A DNA stretch of 64,000 nucleotides, taken from an uncultured Caldilineaceae bacterium. Its GTDB lineage: Bacteria; Chloroflexota; Anaerolineae; Caldilineales; Caldilineaceae. Both the position numbers and the translations under genes were made by a program. Where the stretch lies: contig OX638330.1 in the NCBI GenBank assembly GCA_951812725.1, forward strand, positions 5,001,405 to 5,065,404, written 5' to 3'. The notes beneath the pieces were generated by a model. The model ran no database searches. It was not told the origin of the DNA and was given only the letters and a program-made list of their open reading frames with translations. Below are positions 1 through 7,981 of this stretch, piece by piece; the first letter of the stretch is position 1, and each line of letters begins with the position of its first letter.

Positions 1-166
1 CTGCAATCCTGTCCATCCACATATCAGGCCGCTGCTGACGCCTGTTATTCGTACACATGGCGGCGGCCTGATAGGCTTGGCGGCGGCTTATCACGGAAAT
101 CCTGCTTCAGTCAGCAGCTCGGTAGCTGGTCGCGCTGTGTGTATGCCGAGACAGACTCAGATACTG

Positions 167-1225
167 TCAGGCAACCGGCTTCAATTCCCCTTCGTAAAGA
201 AGCGCATCTCGTTTTGTCGCTCGGAACCGGGGCGTTTCGCCGCTCAATACGGCGATGGCGTCCTTGCAGGCATCGGTGAGACAGCGGCGGTGGCAGAAAT
301 CAGTGCCGCCGGCGATATGGGGTGTCGCCAGCACGTTTGGATGGCGTCGAAACCAGGCGTCCTTGGGCGGGGGTTCTGGGGCGAACACGTCGACAGCCGC
401 TGCTATCTCGCCGGCTTCAATCCGTTCCCACAACGCCTCTTGCTCAACAACCGCCATCCGCGTCACCAGGACAAATAAGGCCCCTTTCGGCAAGGAATAT
501 ATCACCTCGCGGTTGATCACCTCCAGCGTTGTCGGCAGCGGCGGCAGACCGACGACAAATATCTCCGAAGACGCGGCCAATTCGGCCAGAGAGTTTGCCC
601 GCTTGATGCCGTATTGGGAGAACACTTCGTCAGGAACAAACGGGTCATAGACCCCAACGTCACATCTGAAGGGCGCAATCAGTTCGGCGTAGCGCCGATT
701 GATGCTGCCCAATCCCGCCAGGCCCACCCGCCGGCCGGTCAGATCACCGTAAACAAAGCCCGGCTTTTCCCAGGAGTCGAAGGGATGTGTCTGCCAGCCC
801 CCTTCACGCAACAGATACATCGATTCCGGAATGTCGCGGACCAGATTCAGCGTCATCGCCAGCGCGAACTCTGCGACCGACGGCGTCATGCTGCGTGAAG
901 TGTCGATAAGGGTAATGCCGCACGCATCCAGCACGTCAAAATCGACCCAGCCGGCGAAGCGGTTGTCAAAGGTTCCGGCGAATACCTTGAGGTTTTTCGC
1001 CTGCCGCCAGTGCTCGAGTTGTATCGCCGGGCGATGCCAACAGCCAATCACCGCGCCATCCGCTTCCTTGAGGAGGGCAAGAAACTCCTCAAAAGCAGCC
1101 GCTTCCTCACCGCTTCGTATCGCAACGATGTCAACTTGACCATGTTGCCGCAGCAGGTCGCATCCCTCACTGTGGAAATTGCTGCCGATATGGTGTTTTT
1201 CATGAAGTAACACAACGTAACGCAT
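167..1225 (-). CDS. D-isomer-specific 2-hydroxyacid dehydrogenase
   Basis: NAD-dependent oxidoreductase that should interconvert a 2-keto acid and a D-2-hydroxy acid in the cytoplasm; the substrate cannot be read from sequence. From the chosen start it is about 352 residues. The nucleotide-binding motif GLAGLGSINRR lies in the middle, and the family's catalytic Arg (LVTRMAV), Glu (FAPEPP) and His (TPHIAGGT) are all visible. An upstream in-frame ATG at 1321 exists, but the start at 1225 (MRYVVLL) has a strong AAGGGG ribosome site about 8 nt before it. The gene stands alone between the window edge and an antitoxin gene, so context gives no pathway. Phosphoglycerate or hydroxypyruvate reductase-like activity is possible. 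Confidence 0.85.
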   Translation of the reverse strand: MRYVVLLHEKHHIGSNFHSEGCDLLRQHGQVDIVAIRSGEEAAAFEEFLALLKEADGAVIGCWHRPAIQLEHWRQAKNLKVFAGTFDNRFAGWVDFDVLDACGITLIDTSRSMTPSVAEFALAMTLNLVRDIPESMYLLREGGWQTHPFDSWEKPGFVYGDLTGRRVGLAGLGSINRRYAELIAPFRCDVGVYDPFVPDEVFSQYGIKRANSLAELAASSEIFVVGLPPLPTTLEVINREVIYSLPKGALFVLVTRMAVVEQEALWERIEAGEIAAAVDVFAPEPPPKDAWFRRHPNVLATPHIAGGTDFCHRRCLTDACKDAIAVLSGETPRFRATKRDALLYEGELKPVA

Positions 1226-1345
1226 CGAGGATTCCCCCCTTACAGAAACGCGGAAAGTGCAGACAAAAACAGCCTCCGACGGAACGCCTGCGTCGAGGCG
1301 ATTATGTTCCATATGATGCAAGTTTGCAGCAGGCGCAGTGTACAG

Positions 1346-1558
1346 CTACGTGCCGCCCATGTCAATCAGATCTGGGCTTACGGGATGCCTCCCAGAGGAC
1401 TGTCCCATCGCTGTCTGCCCTTTCAACCGGCGCAAAAAAGCCCCGCCAGCAGTCGACCCAGAGCCACCAGTGGTAGGCTGGCGATCCTCGTAGAACCGCT
1501 GAAACCAGTCCCGTGCCGAGACAGGCGCCCTGATTGAGGCGGCAACATTGGCTGTCAT
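1346..1558 (-). pseudogene. Remnant of AbiEii-type toxin gene
   Basis: A 70-codon reading frame that starts at an ATGA overlap with the AbiEi-like antitoxin gene, exactly where the nucleotidyltransferase toxin of type IV AbiE systems normally begins. Its first residues (MTANVAASIRA) match the usual opening of AbiEii proteins. After that the sequence becomes low-complexity (GGSGSTAGG) with no nucleotidyltransferase motif, whereas a real AbiEii is over 200 residues. I read this as a decayed, 3'-truncated toxin. The resemblance is short, so the assignment leans on operon position. Confidence 0.45.
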
Positions 1559-2157
1559 AGCACACCCGCCTCCAGTATGGTTTTGAGACGACGCGAGGGC
1601 AGCACTTCAAGCGTGCGAGCCAGCGCGGCAGTGGTCACCTTCCTGTCTTGTAGTGCCCCCCGCAGCGCCTCCAGTGCAGCCTCTCTGCCGACAAGACGCT
1701 CAAACCGGAAACAGTCAACCACGGTACGGTCAGGTGAAGTAATACGGGCTGGCACTCCTTCAAACTTCATCTCCTGAATACCATAGGTCCAGGCTGCGCC
1801 GCTGAACCGGAGCAGACGCACTCCCACATTGGTCAGCACAGGAGGCTTTGCTTTGTGCGGGATGGCGATCCAGACCTGGTGCGGAAGTTGCGTACCGATC
1901 CCATGCACCTGAAGCGCCGAAAGGAGGCAAACGATAGCGTTGGGAACGCGGGCGCAGACGGAGGCGATCGAATAGCGTTCTGTGGGCTCAGCGTCGGCAA
2001 GCCGGTAGAGACCCCAGCCGACGCGCTCGACAGCCTCGTCCGCCTCAAGCTGTCGCAGCCTGTGGTAGGGGATTCCCAGCGGCTCCAGTTGACTTGGGCG
2101 AAAAAAGACGCCGATACCGGCTTGGTGAAGGATCTCCTCATTGAGTTCGGCTGTCAT
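1555..2157 (-). CDS. AbiEi-like antitoxin / transcriptional regulator
   Basis: A 200-residue protein of the type IV toxin-antitoxin antitoxin family (AbiEi). The N-terminal winged-helix region (FRPSQLEPLGIPYHRLRQLE, then VERVGWGLYRL, about residues 18-53) binds the operon's own promoter in characterised members. The C-terminal part (RITSPDRTVVDCFR, about 137-152) matches the family's conserved block. The length is typical. The start codon follows an AGGA about 11 nt upstream. The stop overlaps the next start (ATGA), showing it once formed an operon with a toxin now reduced to a remnant. It would therefore act as an orphan regulator or be in early decay. Confidence 0.75.
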   Translation of the reverse strand: MTAELNEEILHQAGIGVFFRPSQLEPLGIPYHRLRQLEADEAVERVGWGLYRLADAEPTERYSIASVCARVPNAIVCLLSALQVHGIGTQLPHQVWIAIPHKAKPPVLTNVGVRLLRFSGAAWTYGIQEMKFEGVPARITSPDRTVVDCFRFERLVGREAALEALRGALQDRKVTTAALARTLEVLPSRRLKTILEAGVL

Positions 2158-2198
2158 TGCTTGTCAGTCCTGCCTTCTTCGTGATGGTGAATACTTGC

Positions 2199-2227
2199 AT
2201 TCTACGCAACCGTCGGACAGCTGTCAA
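2199..2227 (-). promoter_or_regulatory. Sigma70-type promoter for the AbiEi-like gene
   Basis: On the minus strand, a perfect -35 TTGACA (2222-2227) is separated by 17 nt from -10 TAGAAT (2199-2204), about 42 nt upstream of the start codon at 2157. Spacing and hexamers fit the primary sigma factor consensus well. Confidence 0.7.
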
Positions 2228-2235
2228 TTTTAGTC

Positions 2236-2256
2236 GGCATATCTTAGTCCTATGCC
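2236..2256. promoter_or_regulatory. Inverted repeat upstream of antitoxin promoter
   Basis: GGCATA (2236-2241) and TATGCC (2251-2256) form a 6-bp inverted repeat with a 9-nt spacer, beginning 9 bp upstream of the -35 box. It is positioned like an operator for AbiEi-type autoregulation. The arms are short, so it could be chance. Confidence 0.3.
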
Positions 2257-2508
2257 AACCTTTTTAAGTTGAAGGAGGGAACTTACTCTTCAGACACTGC
2301 CATTCTCACTGCACTGGACCGAACGACATAGCGGTACGGAAGGAATTCCGCCGCCTTACAGCGCTCGCCCAACCCCGACTGGATACACCATTTCGTGGTC
2401 CAGCCACAACCTTTCCTGGCGACGACCGGTCACAAAAATCCTGATTCAGGCAACGGAGACCTTCCCCCAGAGAGTGTCCGAGGCCACCCTCGGGTCAATT
2501 TACCTTGT

Positions 2509-2537
2509 TTGACACTGCCCAACGGCCCGGCTAAACT
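2509..2537 (+). promoter_or_regulatory. Candidate promoter for importer 1 operon
   Basis: TTGACA (2509-2514), a 17-nt spacer and TAAACT (2532-2537, 4 of 6 consensus) precede the binding-protein gene by about 310 nt, implying a long leader. The rest of the gene-free stretch 2257-2848 shows nothing else I can name. Confidence 0.4.
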
Positions 2538-2848
2538 GTCGCGCGATATAGTCATTCTTCAGCGTGATTTTTCGACCCTCTTGCATCAGTGGCGGCTGGC
2601 CGGTTGAGCCCGCGCCTCCTTCCGACATGTAGTCCCCCAACACGTGAGAACGTTTTCTGTCCACGGTTCACAATCTGTTTCGTCGCAAGAAGCCACGAAT
2701 TGCGCGCCGGGTGTATACGGCAAGACCTTGCGTTCTGACTTTTCGTCCTCAGTGTTCTGTGTCATGCCAGACAGCCAAGCACGCAGTGCCGGTATCGAAC
2801 AGTTCCCTATCTTTATTGAGCACACTACAAGAGAATGGAGGGCATCAA

Positions 2849-4198
2849 ATGTACACAGGCTTGAAGAGATTAGTGCCGCTGCTGCTTATTCTGGGTCTGC
2901 TTGTGGCAGCCTGCGCGCCCGTAGGTGGACAGCAGTCCGGAGAAGGCGGCGCACCGGAAAAGGTGCAGATCACCTTCTGGCAAGGCACTTCCGTAACCGC
3001 CGACTGCATAATCGACGTGGCCGTCAACAGCTTTAACGAGCAGAGCGACACCATCGAGGTGATCCCCGAAAAGAAGGCCAATATGATGGACGCCGTGCGC
3101 CCTGCCCTTGCGGCCGGCGCCGGGCCGGACATCGTGCCAACCCACGGCCCCTCCTTTGTCGCGGAATTTGCGCTCGCCGACCAGCTCATGCCGCTGGATG
3201 ATCTGGCCGACCAGTTCGGCTGGGAAGAACTGTTCGTACCCTGGGCCTTGAACCTGGGCCGCGTACAGGGCACCCTTTACAGCCTCCCGCAAGAATTGGA
3301 GACGATGGTCCTCTTCTACAATAAGACCGTCTTCGAAGAGCATGGCTGGGAGCCGCCCACCACAATGGACGAGCTGGAAGTCCTCTCCGCCCAGATCCAG
3401 GAGGCCGGCATCATTCCCTTTGCCGGGGGCGCGGCCGATGCCATCGACAACAATGAGTTCTTCTTCACCGAGTTTGTCAATAAAATCGCCGGACCGGAAA
3501 AGGTCTACCAGGCGCTCAAGGGTGAACTTTCCTGGACAGACCCCGATTTCGTTACCGCCATTGAGACCCTGAACCGAATGTTCCAGGCCGGCCACTGGAT
3601 GGGCAGCCCTGCAAACTTCCTGGTCACCGACTTTTCCATCGCCCGCGCAGCCTTTGCCACAGGAGAAGCTGCCATGACCATGGAGGGAACCTGGATCTAT
3701 GACAGCCTGGTGGGCGAAATGTTCACTGAGGATAGCGAACACGGCAACGATTGGGACTGGGTGCCCATGCCCTCGCTGACCGGCGAAGCCATGTTCAACA
3801 TCGGCACCGGCAGCACCCAATCGATCAATCGCAGTTCAGAACACCCCGAAGCCGCGGCCGAGTTTCTGACCCACTACAACTCGCCCGAAATTCAGTCGCG
3901 CCTGCTGGTCGAGTGCCAGTATGCAACCGCGCCGATTCGCCTTGATCCGTCCCAACTGGAAGGCGTTGAACCGCGTATGGCCCGTCTATTGTCTGATTTC
4001 GCCACGGCGTCGGCAGAGGGTAACTACGGCTATACCACCTGGTCATTCTTCCCACCCAAGACGAACCAGGTGATCTACGAAGAGATCGAGAAAGTCTGGG
4101 TTGGCGATATGACGCCCGAGGAGTACATGGCCGCGGTTGACGCCGCCTTCCAGGAAGAGCTGGCGGCCGGTGAGACCCTGGTCATACCCGATCGATAG
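2849..4198 (+). CDS. ABC sugar transporter substrate-binding lipoprotein (importer 1)
   Basis: Family 1 extracellular solute-binding protein of 449 residues, expected to capture an oligosaccharide or glycoside outside the membrane and hand it to the two permeases downstream. The N-terminus is a Sec lipoprotein signal (hydrophobic LLLILGLLVAAC, lipobox VAAC with Cys at about 18). The body has typical features: ITFWQG near the mature start, FYNKTVFEEHGW, and GTWIYDSLVG. The reading frame extends upstream to 2711, but the start at 2849 has GGAGGG 6 nt before it and gives a proper signal peptide. A strong hairpin follows the stop codon. Confidence 0.92.
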   Translation: MYTGLKRLVPLLLILGLLVAACAPVGGQQSGEGGAPEKVQITFWQGTSVTADCIIDVAVNSFNEQSDTIEVIPEKKANMMDAVRPALAAGAGPDIVPTHGPSFVAEFALADQLMPLDDLADQFGWEELFVPWALNLGRVQGTLYSLPQELETMVLFYNKTVFEEHGWEPPTTMDELEVLSAQIQEAGIIPFAGGAADAIDNNEFFFTEFVNKIAGPEKVYQALKGELSWTDPDFVTAIETLNRMFQAGHWMGSPANFLVTDFSIARAAFATGEAAMTMEGTWIYDSLVGEMFTEDSEHGNDWDWVPMPSLTGEAMFNIGTGSTQSINRSSEHPEAAAEFLTHYNSPEIQSRLLVECQYATAPIRLDPSQLEGVEPRMARLLSDFATASAEGNYGYTTWSFFPPKTNQVIYEEIEKVWVGDMTPEEYMAAVDAAFQEELAAGETLVIPDR

Positions 4199-4271
4199 AG
4201 GTCGCCTACCGCGCATATGGCGAACGGCGGCGTATCTGACACCGCCCCATATTCACGTGCATTGGGACAGT

Positions 4272-4303
4272 TGCGGTCCTCGTCTTGGCGGGCGAGGACC
4301 GCA
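4272..4303 (+). promoter_or_regulatory. Intercistronic hairpin between binding protein and permease
   Basis: An 11-bp perfect stem (TGCGGTCCTCG / CGAGGACCGCA) with a 10-nt loop, followed by only TTT. It sits 74 nt after the binding-protein stop and 135 nt before the permease start. It probably protects the upstream mRNA or partially terminates transcription, giving more binding protein than permease. Confidence 0.6.
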
Positions 4304-4438
4304 TTTGCCAGTATCGGGAAACCGTCCGAACGGATTTGAGCGCTGCGCACCCGGGCGCTCAGATGACTAGCGGTAGCGCATCTGACAACGTTTGTTTGCT
4401 CTGATCTGCGCCGGTTTGAGGTCTACCACCATTCTGCC

Positions 4439-5407
4439 GTGAAAAACCCAGATGAACTGCAAACTGCATCTTCAGCGCCCAGTGACGGCACCACGGTAAC
4501 AGTTTCGCCGCACAAGCAATCCTGGCTGCACAGCAGGCGCTTCCGCCGCCAGATCATGCCGTGGCTCTTTATCGCGCCGATCACCCTGCTGCACCTCGTC
4601 GTTGTCGTCGGGCCCTCCGTTGCCGGCATGTACTATTCGCTGACCGAGTGGTCCGGGATCGGCAAGGCCGACTTCATCGGGCTGGAAAACTTCCGCGAGC
4701 TCTTCTTCGACGATCACAATTTCCTGCTGGCGCTTCGCCATAACTTGATGTGGCTGGCCTTCTTCCTCACCGTGCCATTTGTGATAGCGCTCGCCGTTGC
4801 CACCCTCCTGGCACAGGTAAGCCGCGGCGCAATGGCGATCCGCACCGCCTTTTTCATTCCCTACGTGCTCCCCAGCGTTGTGGTCGCCTCGATCTGGCGT
4901 ATGCTGCTCGATCCAAGACTTGGCTTTGGCGCCGCGCTGGAAAACTGGGGAATCAAAGGGCTGGCCTATCCCTACCTGGGCGACAAGAATACCGCCCTGC
5001 CCGCAATTGCCTTCGTCGACAATTGGCACTGGTGGGGATTCCTGATGATCCTCTTCCTCACCGCAATGCAGAGCATACCCTCGGACCTGTATGACGCGGC
5101 CAAGATCGATGGCGCCAACCGCTGGCAGGAGTTTCTCCACGTCACCCTGCCCGGGATCCGCCCCACCGTATTCTTCATGTTGATGATGACGGCTATCTGG
5201 TCATTCCTGGTCTTTGACTATGTCTGGATCCTGACCCACGGCGGGCCTGCCGGCAGTTCGGAAATGCTGGCGACCTATCTCTACAAACAGGCCTTCCAGC
5301 GCTTTGAGGCCGGCTACGGCGCCGCAATTGGCATAACCATGAGCGCGATTGCCGGTGTAATGGCCACGATATTCGTGCTGCTTCGCCGCAGGGGCTGGGA
5401 TGTTTAG
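4439..5407 (+). CDS. ABC sugar transporter permease, MalF/UgpA type (importer 1)
   Basis: Inner-membrane permease of 322 residues with six predicted membrane segments. The first is LFIAPITLLHLVVVVGPSVAG after a cytoplasmic N-terminal tail. The cytoplasmic EAA loop that docks on the ATPase is clear (YDAAKIDGANRWQEFLHVTLP, about residues 217-237). TLPGIRPTVFF follows, as usual for CUT1 permeases. It starts with GTG, with no strong ribosome site visible. It lies downstream of the binding protein and upstream of a MalG-type partner. No ATPase gene is present, so a shared ATPase encoded elsewhere is needed. Confidence 0.92.
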   Translation: MKNPDELQTASSAPSDGTTVTVSPHKQSWLHSRRFRRQIMPWLFIAPITLLHLVVVVGPSVAGMYYSLTEWSGIGKADFIGLENFRELFFDDHNFLLALRHNLMWLAFFLTVPFVIALAVATLLAQVSRGAMAIRTAFFIPYVLPSVVVASIWRMLLDPRLGFGAALENWGIKGLAYPYLGDKNTALPAIAFVDNWHWWGFLMILFLTAMQSIPSDLYDAAKIDGANRWQEFLHVTLPGIRPTVFFMLMMTAIWSFLVFDYVWILTHGGPAGSSEMLATYLYKQAFQRFEAGYGAAIGITMSAIAGVMATIFVLLRRRGWDV

Positions 5408-5477
5408 ACGGTTGTCTACGCTCTCAACAGTGGCTCTCATCAGTGCATGGCACAGCGTAACCGGGAGGACGCCTTAG

Positions 5478-6311
5478 ATGTTTAAGAAAAAAGGCAAGTC
5501 ACACCTGATACCCAACTATATCATCCTGCTTCTGCTGGTCTGCCTTGCGCTGGGTCCGATCCTGGTTCTGTTTTTCAACTCGCTGAAATCCTTCACGGAT
5601 TTGGGTACCAATCCCATTGGACTTCCCCGGGTCGTTCTGATCGAGAACTACGTCAATGCCTGGGTTCAGGGTGAGTTCGCCACCACCCTGACCAATAGCC
5701 TGATCTACGTTGTCTTCACCGTGGCCGGCGTTCTCGTGCTGGGCGGCATGGCCGCCTACAGCCTGGCCCGGCTCGATCCCCCAGGCGACAACTTCTATCT
5801 GGTCTATATGTTGACCCTCTCCACCATTCCCTTCTGGCTCTATGTCATCCCGCTGTTCATTATGTGGCGCAATCTGGGGCTGCTGGACACGCGCGCCGGA
5901 CTTGTCATCATGTACATCGCCTTCAATTCGCCGTTCGCCATTTTCCTGCTGCGTTCCTTTCTGATGAGTCTGTCGCGCGACTTTGAGGACGCGGCGCGCG
6001 TGGACGGCGCCAATGAGTGGCAGGTGATGACGCGGGTGGTGATCCCGATCATGTGGCCGGCCTTTCTGACCGTAGGTCTGGTGGTTGGGTTGGGTGTGTG
6101 GAGTGAGTTCCAGGCCGCGCTCATCTTCCTGCAGCGGGATGAGCTGATGCCGGTGACGACAAGCTACTACAACTTCACACAGCGATTCGGCCGCGACTGG
6201 TCGCTGACCAGCGCCGGCGCCGTGATGATGATCGCGCCGGTATTGGTGCTGTTCCTGGCGTTGCAGCGTCAGTTTGTGACGGGCCTGACACAGGGCGGCA
6301 TCAAGCTGTAG
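5478..6311 (+). CDS. ABC sugar transporter permease, MalG type (importer 1)
   Basis: Second permease of importer 1, 277 residues, about six membrane helices beginning with YIILLLLVCLALGPILVLFFN. The EAA loop FEDAARVDGANEWQVMTRVVIP (about residues 167-188) is intact. The C-terminus GLTQGGIKL is the usual CUT1 MalG-type ending (GxxxGxxKG-like). GGGAGG lies about 10 nt before the ATG. The last 30 nt of this gene plus 18 nt of downstream sequence recur at 23006-23053 behind an unrelated dehydrogenase gene. Confidence 0.92.
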   Translation: MFKKKGKSHLIPNYIILLLLVCLALGPILVLFFNSLKSFTDLGTNPIGLPRVVLIENYVNAWVQGEFATTLTNSLIYVVFTVAGVLVLGGMAAYSLARLDPPGDNFYLVYMLTLSTIPFWLYVIPLFIMWRNLGLLDTRAGLVIMYIAFNSPFAIFLLRSFLMSLSRDFEDAARVDGANEWQVMTRVVIPIMWPAFLTVGLVVGLGVWSEFQAALIFLQRDELMPVTTSYYNFTQRFGRDWSLTSAGAVMMIAPVLVLFLALQRQFVTGLTQGGIKL

Positions 6312-6352
6312 GCCGCAGTCAGGTTGCTGATCGAAGTGCTGGGAGCATGGGC

Positions 6353-7450
6353 ATGAAGGGCTTGACGCTGTCCAGGGCATATTTCTTCGAAGCCATACGA
6401 CCGATTCTGGCCAAACGAGTAACGGAGATCGGCCAATCCTACGCTGCTGCGTTGCTGGGTTGGGGCTCGGATGTGCTCGGAAACGATGACGAGCTATCCA
6501 GAGACCACGAGTGGGGTCCAAGGTGCCTGTTGTTCCTGCCCGAACCTCTCATTCGGCATAGGGAAAAAATCCTCAACGAACTGAATCGTCACCTGCCGTT
6601 CGAATTCAAGGGGCATCCGACCCGGTTCGTAACTGACCCGGAGAACCCAACGGTGCGGGTCCCAGCCAGGGGTTCAGCTGGACACGTCCACGTTGAAGTG
6701 ACCACCTGTAACGACTACCTTACGCAAAGCATCGGCGCCGTAGTTCCAAAGAGCGAAATCGAATGGTTGACGATACCCGAGGGCAGTCTTCTCGGTCTAA
6801 CGAGAGGGGAGGTCTTCTGGGACGGAAATGGAGAGATCACCCACTACCGCAGGTATTACCAATACTTCCCCCTTAATGTCTGGAAATACAGATTGGCCTA
6901 CGCATGGCAGGCATTGGGATGGGACATCGACTTGATAGGTCTATGCACCGTGAGAGGGGATGTCCTGTCAGCCAGACATAGCGTAACCCTATCGGCGTAC
7001 CGGATCATGTCACTGGTCTTTCTCCTTAACAGGCGCTATTGCCCTTTGTACGTGAAGTGGCTTCATCGCGAGTTCTACAAACTCAACCACCTGGCCGCGG
7101 AGATCGGACCCATCCTGGAGGACTGCTATCGCACAGACGATCTTGCTCTCGTACCAGAAAGACTAACAGCGGCGTGTGACCTGCTCGTCGAGCATCAGGA
7201 TCGTATGGGTCTACTTCCAGACTGTGCTGATATACCACACAAGTCCTCCCGAGGGTTCGTCTATGCCGATTGTCAGGCTATCGCGGATCAGGTCAGGGAT
7301 TCAGTCGAGGGCGAACTTAGCGCGGTCTCTGTGAATGGCGGGCTGGACCAGTGGATTGGGAACTACGACTTCCTGGTCGGTGGGGTGGATAAGCTGAAAG
7401 CGCTATCGCCGGTCTACGACGGTCCTCATCAGTACAATTCTGCCGGTTGA
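6353..7450 (+). CDS. DUF4037 domain-containing protein
   Basis: A 365-residue cytoplasmic protein with the DUF4037 signature near the N-terminus: a Gly-Trp-Gly-Ser-Asp block followed by DDELSRDHEWGPR at about residues 36-57. The fold is predicted to be nucleotidyltransferase-like, but no substrate is known. An in-frame ATG at 6347 overlaps the ribosome site; the ATG at 6353 sits about 7 nt after GGGAG and is preferred. It follows the importer closely and may be co-transcribed, although its function has no obvious sugar link. The stop codon coincides with the left edge of a segment duplicated at 17260. Confidence 0.75.
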   Translation: MKGLTLSRAYFFEAIRPILAKRVTEIGQSYAAALLGWGSDVLGNDDELSRDHEWGPRCLLFLPEPLIRHREKILNELNRHLPFEFKGHPTRFVTDPENPTVRVPARGSAGHVHVEVTTCNDYLTQSIGAVVPKSEIEWLTIPEGSLLGLTRGEVFWDGNGEITHYRRYYQYFPLNVWKYRLAYAWQALGWDIDLIGLCTVRGDVLSARHSVTLSAYRIMSLVFLLNRRYCPLYVKWLHREFYKLNHLAAEIGPILEDCYRTDDLALVPERLTAACDLLVEHQDRMGLLPDCADIPHKSSRGFVYADCQAIADQVRDSVEGELSAVSVNGGLDQWIGNYDFLVGGVDKLKALSPVYDGPHQYNSAG

Positions 7451-7878
7451 CTACCCAAGTTGGCGCGAGAATCGCAGGAGGGTAACACAGACATGCGGAT
7501 GACAGCGATCGATGCGATCAGAATTCCCGGCGATGCCAGTCCACGCATTCGGACCGCAGCCGCTGAGTTGGCACGCTGGATCGAAAAGCTGGGTGGCACA
7601 AGGCCGACCACCGGAGCGCATTCCGACAGCGGCAGAATCACAGCCTGGTTGGACACTGACAGGGTCGACTTGAAGCCGGAGCACTTTCGCATCGAAGTGA
7701 ACGACGGCGCCGCGTTGCGCATCATCGGCGGGGATGGTCGCGGCGTTCGTTATGGGGTGCAGGAATGCATCGACCGCGCGCGCCGTAACCAGGCCATGAC
7801 ACCGTTGACCGATGGGCCGCATTTTCCGATGCGTGCGCTGCGGATGTGGGAAACGCCTTCGAAACAAGGTTTGGTGTC
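7443..7878 (+). repeat. Partial duplication of the 17260-17694 segment
   Basis: About 436 bp matching 17260-17694 at high nucleotide identity. It covers roughly 50 nt of leader with the AGGAGGG ribosome site and the first 125-130 codons of the glycoside hydrolase gene. The match ends abruptly after TTGGTGTC in both copies (7878 and 17694). Relative to the full-length copy there is one extra A near 7862. Confidence 0.85.
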
Positions 7879-7882
7879 ATGA
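7493..7882 (+). pseudogene. Truncated copy of GH67-like glycoside hydrolase
   Basis: The reading frame starts at an ATG with the same AGGAGGG leader as the gene at 17310 and encodes the same N-terminal domain (MTAIDAIRIP, GGDGRGV, YGVQECIDRARRNQ, PHFPMRALRMWETPS). A single inserted A then shifts the frame, and homology ends 16 bases later, so only about 130 of 683 residues remain. There is no catalytic domain. It is a dead duplicate, and its 3' edge is the junction to the AT-rich block carrying the next gene. Confidence 0.8.
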
Positions 7883-7981
7883 TAGGGCAACGGCACACGA
7901 TGTAAAATTTAGCAATGGGCATATCTCGGATTTACGCGATCCGCCAGCTTAGGCACGCCCTAATTAGGAAGGAAATTCAAA

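Noticed and set aside
2395..2607. 70-codon ORF in the importer 1 leader
   Set aside because: No ribosome site, and it overlaps the predicted promoter at 2509-2537.
4257..4275. ATTGGGACAGTTGCG shared with about 40613-40630 and partly with 41724-41735
   Set aside because: Only about 15 bp is shared and the flanks differ completely; too short to define an element, although it could be an end of a degraded repeat.
5499..6521. 340-codon minus-strand ORF opposite the MalG-type permease
   Set aside because: His/Gln-rich mirror of membrane-helix codons; not a protein.
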